In this document: one piece after another, positions 1-9,616 of the stretch
Layout of the letters: every line of letters starts with the position of its first letter
Position numbering within the stretch: position 1 is the stretch's first letter
NCBI RefSeq assembly: GCF_020509005.1
Contig: NC_063013.1
Coordinates: 4,030,001-4,094,000, forward strand
Length of the DNA stretch: 64,000 bases
Direction: 5' to 3'
From: Fulvia fulva
Taxonomy: Eukaryota > Ascomycota > Dothideomycetes > Mycosphaerellales > Mycosphaerellaceae
Made by a program: the position numbers and the translations under genes
The notes under the pieces: model-generated
What the model saw: only the letters and a program-made list of their open reading frames with translations
Databases searched by the model: none
What the model was told of the DNA's origin: nothing

Positions 1-202
1 GCGCTGCTGGCGCTGGCACCACCCATGACGCGGTGTGTGACCCATCTGCTCGCCTTGGATGTTCAGGCGAGCCGCATGGGTGCTTGGGTGCTTCTGCAAC
101 CTGGCACATGGACCACTCGCGACAAATCTTGATTGTCTGAGATGCCACAAAACATGTCTTCGCTGCCGCCGGCAGGTCGAGGAGCATTGCTGATGTGGCT
201 CC

Positions 203-2788
203 TTGCACGACACTCCCTCTCAAGCTGCCTTTGCTGACATTGCTTGCACAATGGCAGTATCTTACCGATCCTCTACCTACGGCCTTCTCTACTACGAGCC
301 TGCAACGCACCACAACGTCGACGAACGTCCCCAGAAGCTCTTCCGACCTCGTCGTGTCGGGCCTGGGAGGGTGTGCATAAAGTCGGTTGGGCCAGATCTT
401 GAGAGCACAAAGAACGATCGGCCTCAAGTCCCCTACCCATTCAAAGAACGGCGCAAGCCGTCGGTCCACGTCAAGCTGGCGGCGGTCACGAGAGAAAACG
501 CTAAGCGGTTTCTTCGATCTGTCATCGCGAGCCCGAACTCCAACTCCGACTCTACGAAGCTACCAAGCACCGACAAGGCCGACAAGAGGAGGTCGTGGTC
601 TCCAACCAAGCGCTCGCAGTCGGTGCAATCGGGAGACAGTGGAGCAGCCGCAGGGAACAACATGAGAGGAAACATCAGGCATTCGATAGGTGGTCCTATA
701 AATGCACATCTGGCGCGGCCTCGACTACAGAGTGATGCACGGGATCGTTCAGCCTTCCCGTCGCAGTCAACTCTGAGCAGCACAGGGGCTCGATCGTCCC
801 CTCGAATAGATACCTCGACCGTCGATAGTGTCATCCCGAACCTGAACTTGAACGATGAAAAGCCGATTGCGTCAGGAAATGGAGTGAGTCTTGGAGTACA
901 CCTAGCCGAGCCAGTGCTCTTCTTGCAAGGGTTCGAAAATGCCGAGCATGCAACTGGCAACACTGCCATGCTACGAGGCAGCCTACATCTACGAGTACAG
1001 AAGAGCGCGAAGATCAAGGCCGTGAATTTGAAATTCAAGGGCACAGCCGTGACTAAATGGCCGGAAGGGATACCGCCACGAAAGGTCGAATTCGAAGAAC
1101 GTGACACAATCATGTCACATACATGGCCCTTCTTCAACGCTCAGTTCGAGAGCGCTGAGAAGGGCACCAATGCAGATCACGTACAACTCTTCAAGGATGG
1201 CGCCTCAGCTACAGTTACGAGGCTAGATCCCCTAGGCAGGTCGAACGATGCTGGTTCCAACCTCAATCTGAGCGCGAAGGAGGCCAAGAAACTTGCACTA
1301 TCTGTGAACCAGTCGCGGAGTTTTGGTAAGGGAGATCCAGTACCGGGAGGTCCGACTGTTGCTGCGAAGGGGTACCGAACGTTCATGCCAGGCGACTACA
1401 TTTACAACTTCGAGCTGCCGTTGGACAGCCGGTTACCTGAGACCATCGATGTGGAGCTCGGCTCAGTGAAATACGAGCTTGAAGCAACAGTTGAGCGATC
1501 AGGAGCTTTCCGAGCCAATCTGATTGGCAATAAGGAGGTTACGCTCATTCGCGCCCCTGCGGAAGGCTCTCTCGAGCAGGTCGAGCCCATTGCCATCAGT
1601 CGAAACTGGGAAGATCTGCTACACTACGACATAGTTATCTCTGGCAAGAGCTTTCCTTTGGGCTCGTCAGTACCCATCGCCTTCAAACTGACACCACTTG
1701 CGAAAGTCCAATGCCATCGAATCAAAGTACTGGTCACCGAGAACATTGAATACTTCTGCTCAAATAAACGAGTACACCGGATGGAACCAACAAGAAAGGT
1801 ACAGCTCTTCGAGAAGCGAGCAGATGGTCCACCCAACAGCACCTACCCGGGCAGTACCATGCGCGTAACCGCCGGCGGTGGCATTCCCTACGATCAGAGA
1901 GCACGAGCGGCACGCGGCGAAGACGTTGCATCGACAGATAGCACAAACCTTCTGGGTAACCTGGAAGGTGACTCAAACATTGGTCCCACAGAGATGGAGT
2001 TCAACGTACAACTACCGAGCTGTCACACGATGAAGGACCGCGAACGGAACCAGAAGCTACACTTCGATACGACATACCAGAACATCCAAGTGCACCACTG
2101 GATCAAGATTGTGATGCGGCTATCAAGACCTGACGCACAAGACCCAAGCAAGCGAAGGCACTTTGAGATATCCATCGACTCGCCGTTCCACATCCTATCA
2201 TGCCGTGCAACACAAGCCAACATCTCCCTCCCGGCCTACAGCTCACCAATGGCCACGCCCATGAGCGCACACCTCTTTGAATGCGGCTGTCCTGGTGCCG
2301 CCCAAAGGCGAAACTCACCCACCGGCCTCATACCCGCAATGCACGCTATCAACACCGGCTCACGAACAAACGTGCAAGACGCTCGACCTGCCCACACAGA
2401 TCCCTGGTTGCCACAATTACAGAGACCGCCAACGTTACACCATGCGGACCACGTAAGGCACGACCAGCATACTCTCTCACGACTACAACGTGCACCAGAT
2501 CGACCAATGCACTTACTGCGAGCTCCATCGTTCAACCCACCTGCATTCGAGGACGAAGAGCCACCGCCGCCCCTCATCACACCACCGCCGCAGTACGATA
2601 GCATCGCGAGCCCGACAAGTGGTCTCGCAGATTACTTTGCCCGCCTGGGCGACGCATACGACTCTGACAGTGGAGACGAATCGCATACAACAGGAGGACG
2701 AGTCAATGTACCGTTGACACCCGGTGGCCGCGTCAATCGGTCGATGGATCTAGGAAGAGGGTGGGTCCCAGTCGGTGGAAGATCGTGA
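203..2788 (+). CDS. Alpha-arrestin (ART-type ubiquitin ligase adaptor)
   Basis: Single open exon of 861 codons. The first ATG is at 203; a second in-frame ATG at 251 is an equally possible start. Residues 1-225 are Ser/Pro/Arg-rich and look disordered. An arrestin N-like beta domain begins near residue 230 (GVHLAEPVLFLQG) and an arrestin C-like domain near 474 (HYDIVISGKSFPLGSSVP). The proline-rich tail holds a PPxY motif (PPPQY, near residue 795), the usual docking site for the WW domains of a Rsp5/HulA HECT ligase. Known family role: adaptors that direct ubiquitination and endocytosis of plasma-membrane permeases. Which permease is served cannot be told from sequence. Its 3' end faces the Na+/H+ antiporter gene. 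The family call is solid; orthology to a particular ART (Rod1/Rog3/CreD) is not established. Confidence 0.85.
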   Translation: MHDTPSQAAFADIACTMAVSYRSSTYGLLYYEPATHHNVDERPQKLFRPRRVGPGRVCIKSVGPDLESTKNDRPQVPYPFKERRKPSVHVKLAAVTRENAKRFLRSVIASPNSNSDSTKLPSTDKADKRRSWSPTKRSQSVQSGDSGAAAGNNMRGNIRHSIGGPINAHLARPRLQSDARDRSAFPSQSTLSSTGARSSPRIDTSTVDSVIPNLNLNDEKPIASGNGVSLGVHLAEPVLFLQGFENAEHATGNTAMLRGSLHLRVQKSAKIKAVNLKFKGTAVTKWPEGIPPRKVEFEERDTIMSHTWPFFNAQFESAEKGTNADHVQLFKDGASATVTRLDPLGRSNDAGSNLNLSAKEAKKLALSVNQSRSFGKGDPVPGGPTVAAKGYRTFMPGDYIYNFELPLDSRLPETIDVELGSVKYELEATVERSGAFRANLIGNKEVTLIRAPAEGSLEQVEPIAISRNWEDLLHYDIVISGKSFPLGSSVPIAFKLTPLAKVQCHRIKVLVTENIEYFCSNKRVHRMEPTRKVQLFEKRADGPPNSTYPGSTMRVTAGGGIPYDQRARAARGEDVASTDSTNLLGNLEGDSNIGPTEMEFNVQLPSCHTMKDRERNQKLHFDTTYQNIQVHHWIKIVMRLSRPDAQDPSKRRHFEISIDSPFHILSCRATQANISLPAYSSPMATPMSAHLFECGCPGAAQRRNSPTGLIPAMHAINTGSRTNVQDARPAHTDPWLPQLQRPPTLHHADHVRHDQHTLSRLQRAPDRPMHLLRAPSFNPPAFEDEEPPPPLITPPPQYDSIASPTSGLADYFARLGDAYDSDSGDESHTTGGRVNVPLTPGGRVNRSMDLGRGWVPVGGRS

Positions 2789-3450
2789 AAACGTCATCGA
2801 GAAGTTTACGAACAGTGGAGGAATGCATGGAAAAGCAAGTGGCGCATCTGGGGAAACGGATCTAACGCGATTTGGTGGGGATGATGATGATTGATCATAT
2901 TGTACAGCGTTCGAAGCATGGTGCTTGTTCATATCCCACTAGCATTTTGAGACGTAGCTTGAGCTGCGGTCTGGTCTAAAAGGTTGCGGGTCCTTTTCGC
3001 AGAGATATTTTTCATGTTGTGGCAATTGTCAGAGTCCTCCCTACCTATTCTCCGCCAAGTTGCCGACCAGCGACCTTGGAACACGCGCAACTCCATGCTC
3101 ATGTGATTGTGCCGTCGCATGTGGCTTTGTCCGGGTAATTTCACTTGAAAGTCGGCTGCCGAGGCCATGCTCCGATTGGGACACGGGGCTAGCGAAGATG
3201 AACAGCTGATGGCAAAGTTCAGAGATGTACAGCATTCCACAATCATCATGCATGGTACTCCCTGCTATGTACAGACATTCTTCCCGAAACAACGAAATGA
3301 ACCTCCTGCGATACGCTAGACTATGCAACATCAAAAGTCTTCTTGTCAGACAGCCACCGTATGTTATGTATCATTACCACGATCGTGTACCGTTGAGCAT
3401 ATGCTGTTTGTCTGCTCGTCTGCACATCCTTCCTCAATCTCAGACCCACT
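2789..3450. other. Intergenic, convergent 3' ends
   Basis: This gap lies between the stop codons of the arrestin gene and the antiporter gene. It should hold both 3' UTRs and terminators. Open frames here are short and lack recognisable motifs; I see no gene. Confidence 0.7.
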
Positions 3451-6400
3451 CTATTGTCTTACGTCCTTTCCCCATCGTAATCTGCGCTGTGGCTGCTGTT
3501 GCGTGGCAGACTCATCCGCAAAGCGAATGTTCGACCTCGTCTGCGGTGCTTCTCGTGGCTGATCGTCATCCTCGCTGTCACTGTCATCTCTTCCAGTGAT
3601 GCCTAGAGCACCTTCTCTGCGACGCCTCTCTGCAGCGGTCTCGCCCGTGTCGGCAGTCATGCGGTCCGCCTGTGCTGGTGGTGAGTTGCTCGAGGCACCA
3701 TGCCGTCTCGCTGGCGGTATGCGGTCTGTGCCATCGTCCTCAGAGTCAGAGTCCTCGACAGGTCGCGCGGCTGCTAGGCGTCTTCGCCGCTCGGCAGCAG
3801 TCTCAGTCCTCTCAGCTCCGCCTTCACCCTGACGTTGAGTGCGTCGGTCGCGAAGGTCTGAGGATATGTCATGCACAGGCACTTCCTCATCCTGAGATGT
3901 CACTAGCTTCAGGTCAGTCGACTCGCTCGTCGCAGTCCGCTCGACCTGTGCTGGCCGGATCGCTTCGCCTGCGTTTTCTGCTTGACTTTCGGCCTCTGGT
4001 CGTTCGGCAACGGTTGGGACTGGATTGACTTGAACTGACTGTTCACGTCCGCGTGGCGGTGTAGGAGGCAGCGCTTGTTCGCGAGATTCTTTTCGGGCTT
4101 CACGCTTGACAGCCTCTGGCACGTCACTGTCCTCCACAGCTTCGACTCGCGACTTCGGATCCATGCTACGGATCTGAGTGATGAACTCTGCCTTGCTCAT
4201 GCGTCGACCTCCCTGAGTCACAAAACGTACGCGATTGTCGTCTTCCTGAAGAGGCTTCATGATGGATGCCTTCGAATCTACAGGACCTGCCTCAGCGTTC
4301 GCAGTATCAGGTCCTGGAGCACCAGCCTCCGCCTTTGCTTCCTTAGAGCTGAGACCAAGCATCTTGCCCATTCTCCCGATTCTTTCATTGGTCTTGCTGG
4401 GATGCTCAACATTGCCCTCCTTCTTGTCCGGCGCCGGTATGTCATACTTTCGAATGACTTCACCGTCCTCGTCTTCTACAATGATAGTATTGCCGTACTG
4501 GTATGCTCGAGCAGGACCCCTGGTCTCCTTGTGCTCAAGCTGATTCTTCGCTTTCGTGGCGGCGTCACGACCACGAATGGCGGTGCTGCTCATCTTGCTC
4601 ATTTTATTCCAGCCTTCTCGCCAGCCCTTGCCGGGTCTTTGCTTAGCTTTACTATCCGGCTCGCCGAGCACATGGCCTTTGCCAGTCTCCATTTTGTTGA
4701 CCGCTTCACGGCCAGAGTCAGTCTTTGGATCGTCATGAGTCGGTGCCACACCATGATTCTTGTCGGCGGCTTCCTTGTGCATGAGCCTGCGGCCTTCACG
4801 AAGCTCGTGCTCTTCACGCTTCTTGCCTTGCTGGCCTCCACTTGGCTCGATCTCCAAAACGTTGCCCTCTTCGTCCTCGTAGACCGTCTCTTGACCTTCT
4901 TCGTAGATCTCGCCGGAACTGTCCTTCTTCTCCACGTCGGAGCCGCTAGCGTCTTCAGCGGGTGATGCTTTGTCATCCGAGGGAGGATCACTCTTCACAG
5001 CAAGGGTGTCAGAGTCGCTCCTGTTGAAACCTCGCTCTGGGCTTTCGTCTCTCTTCTTCGAAGGTTCGATCGCCGACTGACTAATAGGCCCGCCGGGACC
5101 AAACATTCCTGTCAGGCTCTTACTCTTGCTATGCCGTGATCGACGTCGCGACGATGCTCTGCTTTGTGCACGGCTTGGATTGTCCTCTTCCTTCTGTCTT
5201 CGTAAGAAAGTGCCCGGCTGCAGATAACCAGATTCGCCTTTTTCGTCATCGAAAGACTGAGCCGACATTTGACTCTTGGATCTGGACTGGATGCGAGGCA
5301 GACGATCCATCCAAGATTGCTCATTCGCTTGGGTGTATGACATAGTCAGTGTCAATGTGTTGATGTGCTTGCCGAGGGTGAATACGGCGATAGATGAGCC
5401 GTGGACCACAATCGAGACCACAACCAAGAACGTGGTGATGGGCCAGATGAGGTAGATGACGTTGTACTCCGGCGTCGAGTCTGGCGGCAACACTGCAAGC
5501 GGCGTCGTCGAGTCTGTTTCCAGTTCTGCTCTTGCAAGAATCGCCACAAAGATGGCACCGACGCCGATGGGCCCGAAATGTCCAGCAAACAAAGCCTCTC
5601 GCCAGGTCTTAATGTCCGGTATCAATGGTTTGAGGGCGAGCATGATCGGGATTCGCCTGAAAAACAGTACCAGAAGAGCAATGACGATGAGTCTCCATAC
5701 ATCGAGGCCAAGGGTGCCGATGTTGTATTGCTCCCAAGGTATAATCGTGCCAAAGTAGACGAAGAATGCTAAGTTGATGAGCAGGTCAATAACGTTGGAG
5801 ACGTGCGACTCTTCGGTCTTCTCGGTAAACCATCCGTCGTTACTGAAGCCAACTCCACAAGCGAAGCCCACCAGTAAGTCGTCCAAGCCAAGGAGGGATC
5901 CAGCTCCAGCACAAAATAGAGCCAAGACAAAGTAATAGACCAAGAATGACTCCCTATCGATCAAATCCTTCTCGTGAGCGTATCTGATCATGCGTCGTGC
6001 AATGTAGCCCACCATCACGCCAAAGAAGGCGCCAAATACGCACTCGTACAGGATAGTGTAGCACACCCAGTGGAACAGGATGTGTCCACCATCTGGCTTG
6101 TAGTGTAAGATGTACAAGGCAAGATAGATGAACGGGAATGCCATTCCATCGTTGCAGCCAGACTCAGCCGACAAGAGATCTCGCATATGCTTTGGCACAC
6201 GCTTTGCAAACTTGCCTTTGCCGACCACGGACGAGGCGAGGACAGGATCAGTAGCTGTGACACAAGCAGCCACTGTCAAACTCTCAAGCCAGTCGAGATG
6301 CCCGTGGAATACGGCCCAGATGAACAGACTTGTGACAAGCCAGCCGAAAGTCATGACCGGTATCAGAAGGAAGACGACGGAGCGCCAGTGACGCTCCATA

Positions 6401-6681
6401 TACGCCTTTGGTAATTCAACTCCAATGGCGAAACACTGGACGACCAGCACGATCCGAGAGAACTCGAGAGTGATCTGGTCGGTATTGCCCCAGGTCATTG
6501 GGTTGATCAGGTTGGCGGCATGCGGTCCAAATATGATACCACATATCGTTGCGACAGTTGCCTCGCCGATGTACAATCGCTCCTTGATGACGGAGGAGCA
6601 CAACATGAACAGGCTGGTGAAGCCGCCCAGTATGATGTAGACCAGATGCGGCTTGTTGATGGACAGCTGATCCCACGCCAT
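3451..6681 (-). CDS. nha1: Plasma-membrane Na+(K+)/H+ antiporter, Nha1 family
   Basis: Single exon of 1076 codons starting MAWDQLSINKPHLVY. Residues 1 to about 430 are the transporter: a run of hydrophobic helices with the family signatures ATDPVLASSVVG and SAESGCNDG, whose acidic residues are the expected cation-site aspartates. Residues 430-1076 form a long hydrophilic cytosolic tail rich in Lys, Glu, Ser and Pro, as in fungal Nha1/CnhA. Known role: exports Na+ and K+ in exchange for protons, giving salt tolerance and pH/K+ homeostasis. Near the C-terminus a short unit (ETAAERRRR followed by DSDSEDD) occurs twice, an internal duplication in the tail. The gene is divergent from ncs2 across 1.07 kb. 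Confidence 0.93.
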   Translation of the reverse strand: MAWDQLSINKPHLVYIILGGFTSLFMLCSSVIKERLYIGEATVATICGIIFGPHAANLINPMTWGNTDQITLEFSRIVLVVQCFAIGVELPKAYMERHWRSVVFLLIPVMTFGWLVTSLFIWAVFHGHLDWLESLTVAACVTATDPVLASSVVGKGKFAKRVPKHMRDLLSAESGCNDGMAFPFIYLALYILHYKPDGGHILFHWVCYTILYECVFGAFFGVMVGYIARRMIRYAHEKDLIDRESFLVYYFVLALFCAGAGSLLGLDDLLVGFACGVGFSNDGWFTEKTEESHVSNVIDLLINLAFFVYFGTIIPWEQYNIGTLGLDVWRLIVIALLVLFFRRIPIMLALKPLIPDIKTWREALFAGHFGPIGVGAIFVAILARAELETDSTTPLAVLPPDSTPEYNVIYLIWPITTFLVVVSIVVHGSSIAVFTLGKHINTLTLTMSYTQANEQSWMDRLPRIQSRSKSQMSAQSFDDEKGESGYLQPGTFLRRQKEEDNPSRAQSRASSRRRSRHSKSKSLTGMFGPGGPISQSAIEPSKKRDESPERGFNRSDSDTLAVKSDPPSDDKASPAEDASGSDVEKKDSSGEIYEEGQETVYEDEEGNVLEIEPSGGQQGKKREEHELREGRRLMHKEAADKNHGVAPTHDDPKTDSGREAVNKMETGKGHVLGEPDSKAKQRPGKGWREGWNKMSKMSSTAIRGRDAATKAKNQLEHKETRGPARAYQYGNTIIVEDEDGEVIRKYDIPAPDKKEGNVEHPSKTNERIGRMGKMLGLSSKEAKAEAGAPGPDTANAEAGPVDSKASIMKPLQEDDNRVRFVTQGGRRMSKAEFITQIRSMDPKSRVEAVEDSDVPEAVKREARKESREQALPPTPPRGREQSVQVNPVPTVAERPEAESQAENAGEAIRPAQVERTATSESTDLKLVTSQDEEVPVHDISSDLRDRRTQRQGEGGAERTETAAERRRRLAAARPVEDSDSEDDGTDRIPPARRHGASSNSPPAQADRMTADTGETAAERRRREGALGITGRDDSDSEDDDQPREAPQTRSNIRFADESATQQQPQRRLRWGKDVRQ

Positions 6682-7755
6682 GTTTGCGGTGGTGGATGTT
6701 CTATTTTCCGCGCAATTGATGAGCGCTCTCCAAGCAATTGACCTCGTTCAAGCGAGGTCCTCGGCGCGGGCAGAAGGGCAGGCGTGGTGGTAGTCGTGAA
6801 TCGTAGGTCTCGGCGGCGGCGCGTCGATCAAGGGTCTGATGGGTGTTATTTGTCGGATGCATACAGGTTGGTGTCGCGCCCAGTCGCCGCTCCACTTTGG
6901 CCAAGAGTGGCAGACGTGAGTTTGGGAGTGGGAGTGGGAGACAAGAGTCAGCAAGCAGAGCGAAGAAATGGTGTAAGCAACCCGTTGCGCTCGGTTGTCT
7001 GGAGCTGCCAAGTGCTCTTCCGTGGAGTGGGAGTGTGGATGTTCTGATGACCTCAGCCCAGCGAAGTGAGGATGATCTGCGACAAGGAAACAGTGCCGCC
7101 GCTGTTGTGCCGCTGCACCAGTGCCAGCAGTGAACAGCGAGAGATGTGTTGGATGCGCCTCGGAGCGGGCGGCTGTATGATGGATGGCGATGGCGATGGC
7201 GATGGCGATGGCGATGGCGATGGCGATGCTGGGTGTCGTCGAGCGGCGGCGGCGCCGGGCAGGGGGGCGGGCGCAATCTTCTTATCAACATTTTGGCGAG
7301 CTAAGCACGGGAGTCAAACATGCACTAGGCTCATGCTGCCAAGACGAGGTGGCGGTTTGTATCTGACTGGTAGATGTAGGCCAGGCGGAACAGGTATGGC
7401 TGTATTCGCGTGTCTTCACATGGAGAATGCAGATACCGGCCCTACATGTGAAGTGTTGAAGATCAACACGGCGCCACAGTTCCACGTTACAAGCTGCACA
7501 AAACACGTGCACGACAAGGTCTTCCAAGGTTCCAAGTTGAGCTTGAGATCACCCTACCTCCTACCTGGTAGCCTGTAGGTACTGTGGTACTGTACTGCCA
7601 ACTGGGAAGGATCGACTTTGCGCTAATAGTCTACTGCTGAGAGCCTGAGAGGACACTGCCGCACACCTCACGTCACGGATTCACGCTCCTTCTTTGCACT
7701 TACATGTACCTCACGCTGTACCACGAGCCACGCGCGACAACGGCCACTGACAGAC
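6682..7755. promoter_or_regulatory. Divergent intergenic region nha1 / ncs2
   Basis: About 1.07 kb between the start codons of nha1 (minus) and ncs2 (plus), so it carries both promoters. It contains the (GATGGC)7 microsatellite described separately. Open frames across it, such as the one at 6701-7291 on the minus strand, are explained by that repeat and lack family motifs. Confidence 0.6.
7183..7228. repeat. Hexanucleotide microsatellite (GATGGC)7
   Basis: Seven perfect GATGGC units followed by GATG. In its three frames it would encode Asp-Gly, Met-Ala or Trp-Arg dipeptides, and His-Arg on the other strand. It sits in the nha1/ncs2 promoter interval about 0.5 kb from each start codon. Confidence 0.97.
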
Positions 7756-8832
7756 ATGCCTGGTCGAGTGCCAGCTAGTAAGCCAAAGGACGAGACTCTT
7801 TGCAGGCGATGCCAGGACGTCGAGCCTGCCATCGTGCTGCGCACAGAGCCACTGTGCATCGCCTGCTTCACCAAGTATGCACACACCAAGGTTGTGAAGC
7901 GTCTGGACACATTTCGCGTGCGGAACGCTGAGCTTGGCGGGCAGCGTAAGCTGCTGCTCCCTTTGTCACTCGACACCTGCTCACTCGCCCTATTACACAT
8001 CCTGAGTCAGCATCTACGCGGCCAAATCGAAAGGACGGGAAGGACTGGCTTCAAGCTACACATTCTTCACGTCTGCGAGCAGTCGTCGGATCTCGATGCC
8101 AACGAAGCAGTCCTGGCCAACGTCAAAGTACGATATCCGGAGCACGACTATTGCACCCTGCCTTTGTCCCAAGCAACCTCGTTGGAAGACGTGGGCGCGC
8201 TCTTCCCTGACGTGACAGGCGGTGCTGTCGGCGACGATAGCAGTCATCAGCGGCTCCATCAAATCCTCAATTCCGTGAAATTTGCCACGGCTCGCCAAGA
8301 TCTCGCGCGAACGCTGCAGGTACGACTCGTCGTGGACCACGCGCGGCGAGAGGACTGTGAGGCCATTGTCTGGTCAGACAGCACCACAAAACTGGCGGAG
8401 CGAACGTTGGCAGAAACGGCTAAAGGCCGTGGATTTGCCCTTCCATGGCTCGTGGCAGATGGCAACACGCCACATGGACTCACTTTCTACTACCCTTTGC
8501 GGGACCTTCTGACCAAGGAAGTGGAAGCTTACGTGTCGTACATGGAACCGTCTATGGACAACTGCATCATCAAGACCGACCGGAGGCCGATAGTCAGTAC
8601 AAAGAACTCCACCATCGACCATCTCATGCAGCAGTACTTCGAATCCGTTGAGCAGGATTATCCTTCAATCGTGGCAAACGTAGTAAGAACGACTGGCAAA
8701 CTGAAAGCGACATCATTGGAGGAAATGGAGCAACAATGCGAGCTATGCAACCTGCCACTTCAAGGCCAAAGTCCCGTGAAGAGCAGACTATGCTATGGTT
8801 GCATCCGAAATATGCCGCAAGCGTCTGGTTGA
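7756..8832 (+). CDS. ncs2: Cytoplasmic tRNA 2-thiolation protein 2 (Ncs2/Ctu2)
   Basis: Single exon, 358 residues, starting MPGRVPASKPKDETLC. Paired cysteine motifs sit at the N-terminus (CRRC and CIAC, about residues 16-37) and at the C-terminus (CELC and CYGC, about 330-350), the pattern of Ncs2/Ctu2 proteins. The central region is ATPase-like without a clear P-loop, also as expected. Known role: with Ncs6/Ctu1 it thiolates the wobble uridine (U34) of cytosolic tRNA Lys, Glu and Gln, using sulfur relayed by Urm1. The length is typical of the shorter fungal members. No frame disruption is seen. Confidence 0.9.
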   Translation: MPGRVPASKPKDETLCRRCQDVEPAIVLRTEPLCIACFTKYAHTKVVKRLDTFRVRNAELGGQRKLLLPLSLDTCSLALLHILSQHLRGQIERTGRTGFKLHILHVCEQSSDLDANEAVLANVKVRYPEHDYCTLPLSQATSLEDVGALFPDVTGGAVGDDSSHQRLHQILNSVKFATARQDLARTLQVRLVVDHARREDCEAIVWSDSTTKLAERTLAETAKGRGFALPWLVADGNTPHGLTFYYPLRDLLTKEVEAYVSYMEPSMDNCIIKTDRRPIVSTKNSTIDHLMQQYFESVEQDYPSIVANVVRTTGKLKATSLEEMEQQCELCNLPLQGQSPVKSRLCYGCIRNMPQASG

Positions 8833-8958
8833 AAGCATATTGACTCAAGCTGGATAGCTACTCCAACACCTCAAGCAACGCCGAACTCGCCTAAAAGATA
8901 GCCACTGTATTCTGCCGCCCGATTGCCACATCTCCAATTGAGTTTATCCTCATCGCCA

Positions 8959-9616
8959 TCAGCCCTTTGTCGACCTCGGGCTCTTCAACACTACCGGCCT
9001 AGCTGTCTCTGTCGCCACATTGTCCACGTTCCATTTCAGGACGAACGTCAGGTTCTGACTATCAACTGGCTCGGCGTACCATTTCGTTGTAATGTCGCCA
9101 GAGTCGCCGATCCAGACCAAAAGAGTACCCCAGAGGTCGAAGCCGATGTTCGTGGTAGTTGCGTTGATAATGGAGGTGAAACCTGCAGCAGAAAACGCAC
9201 CCACGGTGTTGTCGATGAAGAGCATGGGTGAGGTCCAATTGCCGGCGTCGACGATGGATGAATTCGTTGGAGTGGCAGTGAATGATTTGTCACTCGCATG
9301 CTTGGTTACTACTGAAGTTTAGGATCATGTATAAGCGCCAAACTTCTCGAGACAGTCAAAGAGAGTGCTGGAGATCAGTCTTGCTTACGGGTGATGTTGG
9401 TCGCGACACTTGCATCTGATGGCGGAGAGTGGCCAAGATATGCGGTTCCTGCAGGCTAGTAAGAGGCAGTCTCCATCTAGGGTCTGTGGGGGCCATACCA
9501 TCGCTGTAGAACAGAGGAAGGCCTTTGATGTCACTGCCATACCCATAGAATTGGGCGCCACTCGCAGCTACGGCAGCAACGCCCAGGCAGATGAGCGAAA
9601 CGATATGGATGAACAT
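8959..9616 (-). CDS. Small secreted, glycosylated protein of unknown function (3 exons)
   Basis: Gene model assembled here: exons 9616-9499, 9448-9389 and 9311-8959, with introns of 50 and 77 nt. Donors are GTATGG and GTAAGC; acceptors are CTGCAG and TTCAG. Phases agree at both junctions and give 176 residues. Residues 1-19 form a signal peptide (MFIHIVSLICLGVAAVAAS). The mature part begins AQFYGYGSDIKGLPLFYSDG, continues TAYLGHSPPSDASVATNIT after the first junction, and has at least five N-glycosylation sequons (NIT, NSS, NWT, NAT, NLT). No cysteine-rich core and no enzyme motif are seen. The style matches small secreted hypothetical proteins of plant-associated Dothideomycetes, from memory only. 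It is divergent from the laccase gene. Confidence 0.75.

Noticed and set aside
433..1137. 234-codon minus-strand frame opposite the arrestin gene
   Set aside because: It is the antisense shadow of a well-supported coding exon and has no motif of its own.
4075..4965. 296-codon plus-strand frame opposite the nha1 tail
   Set aside because: It is antisense to the low-complexity tail of Nha1; its apparent hydrophobicity is a by-product of codon composition.
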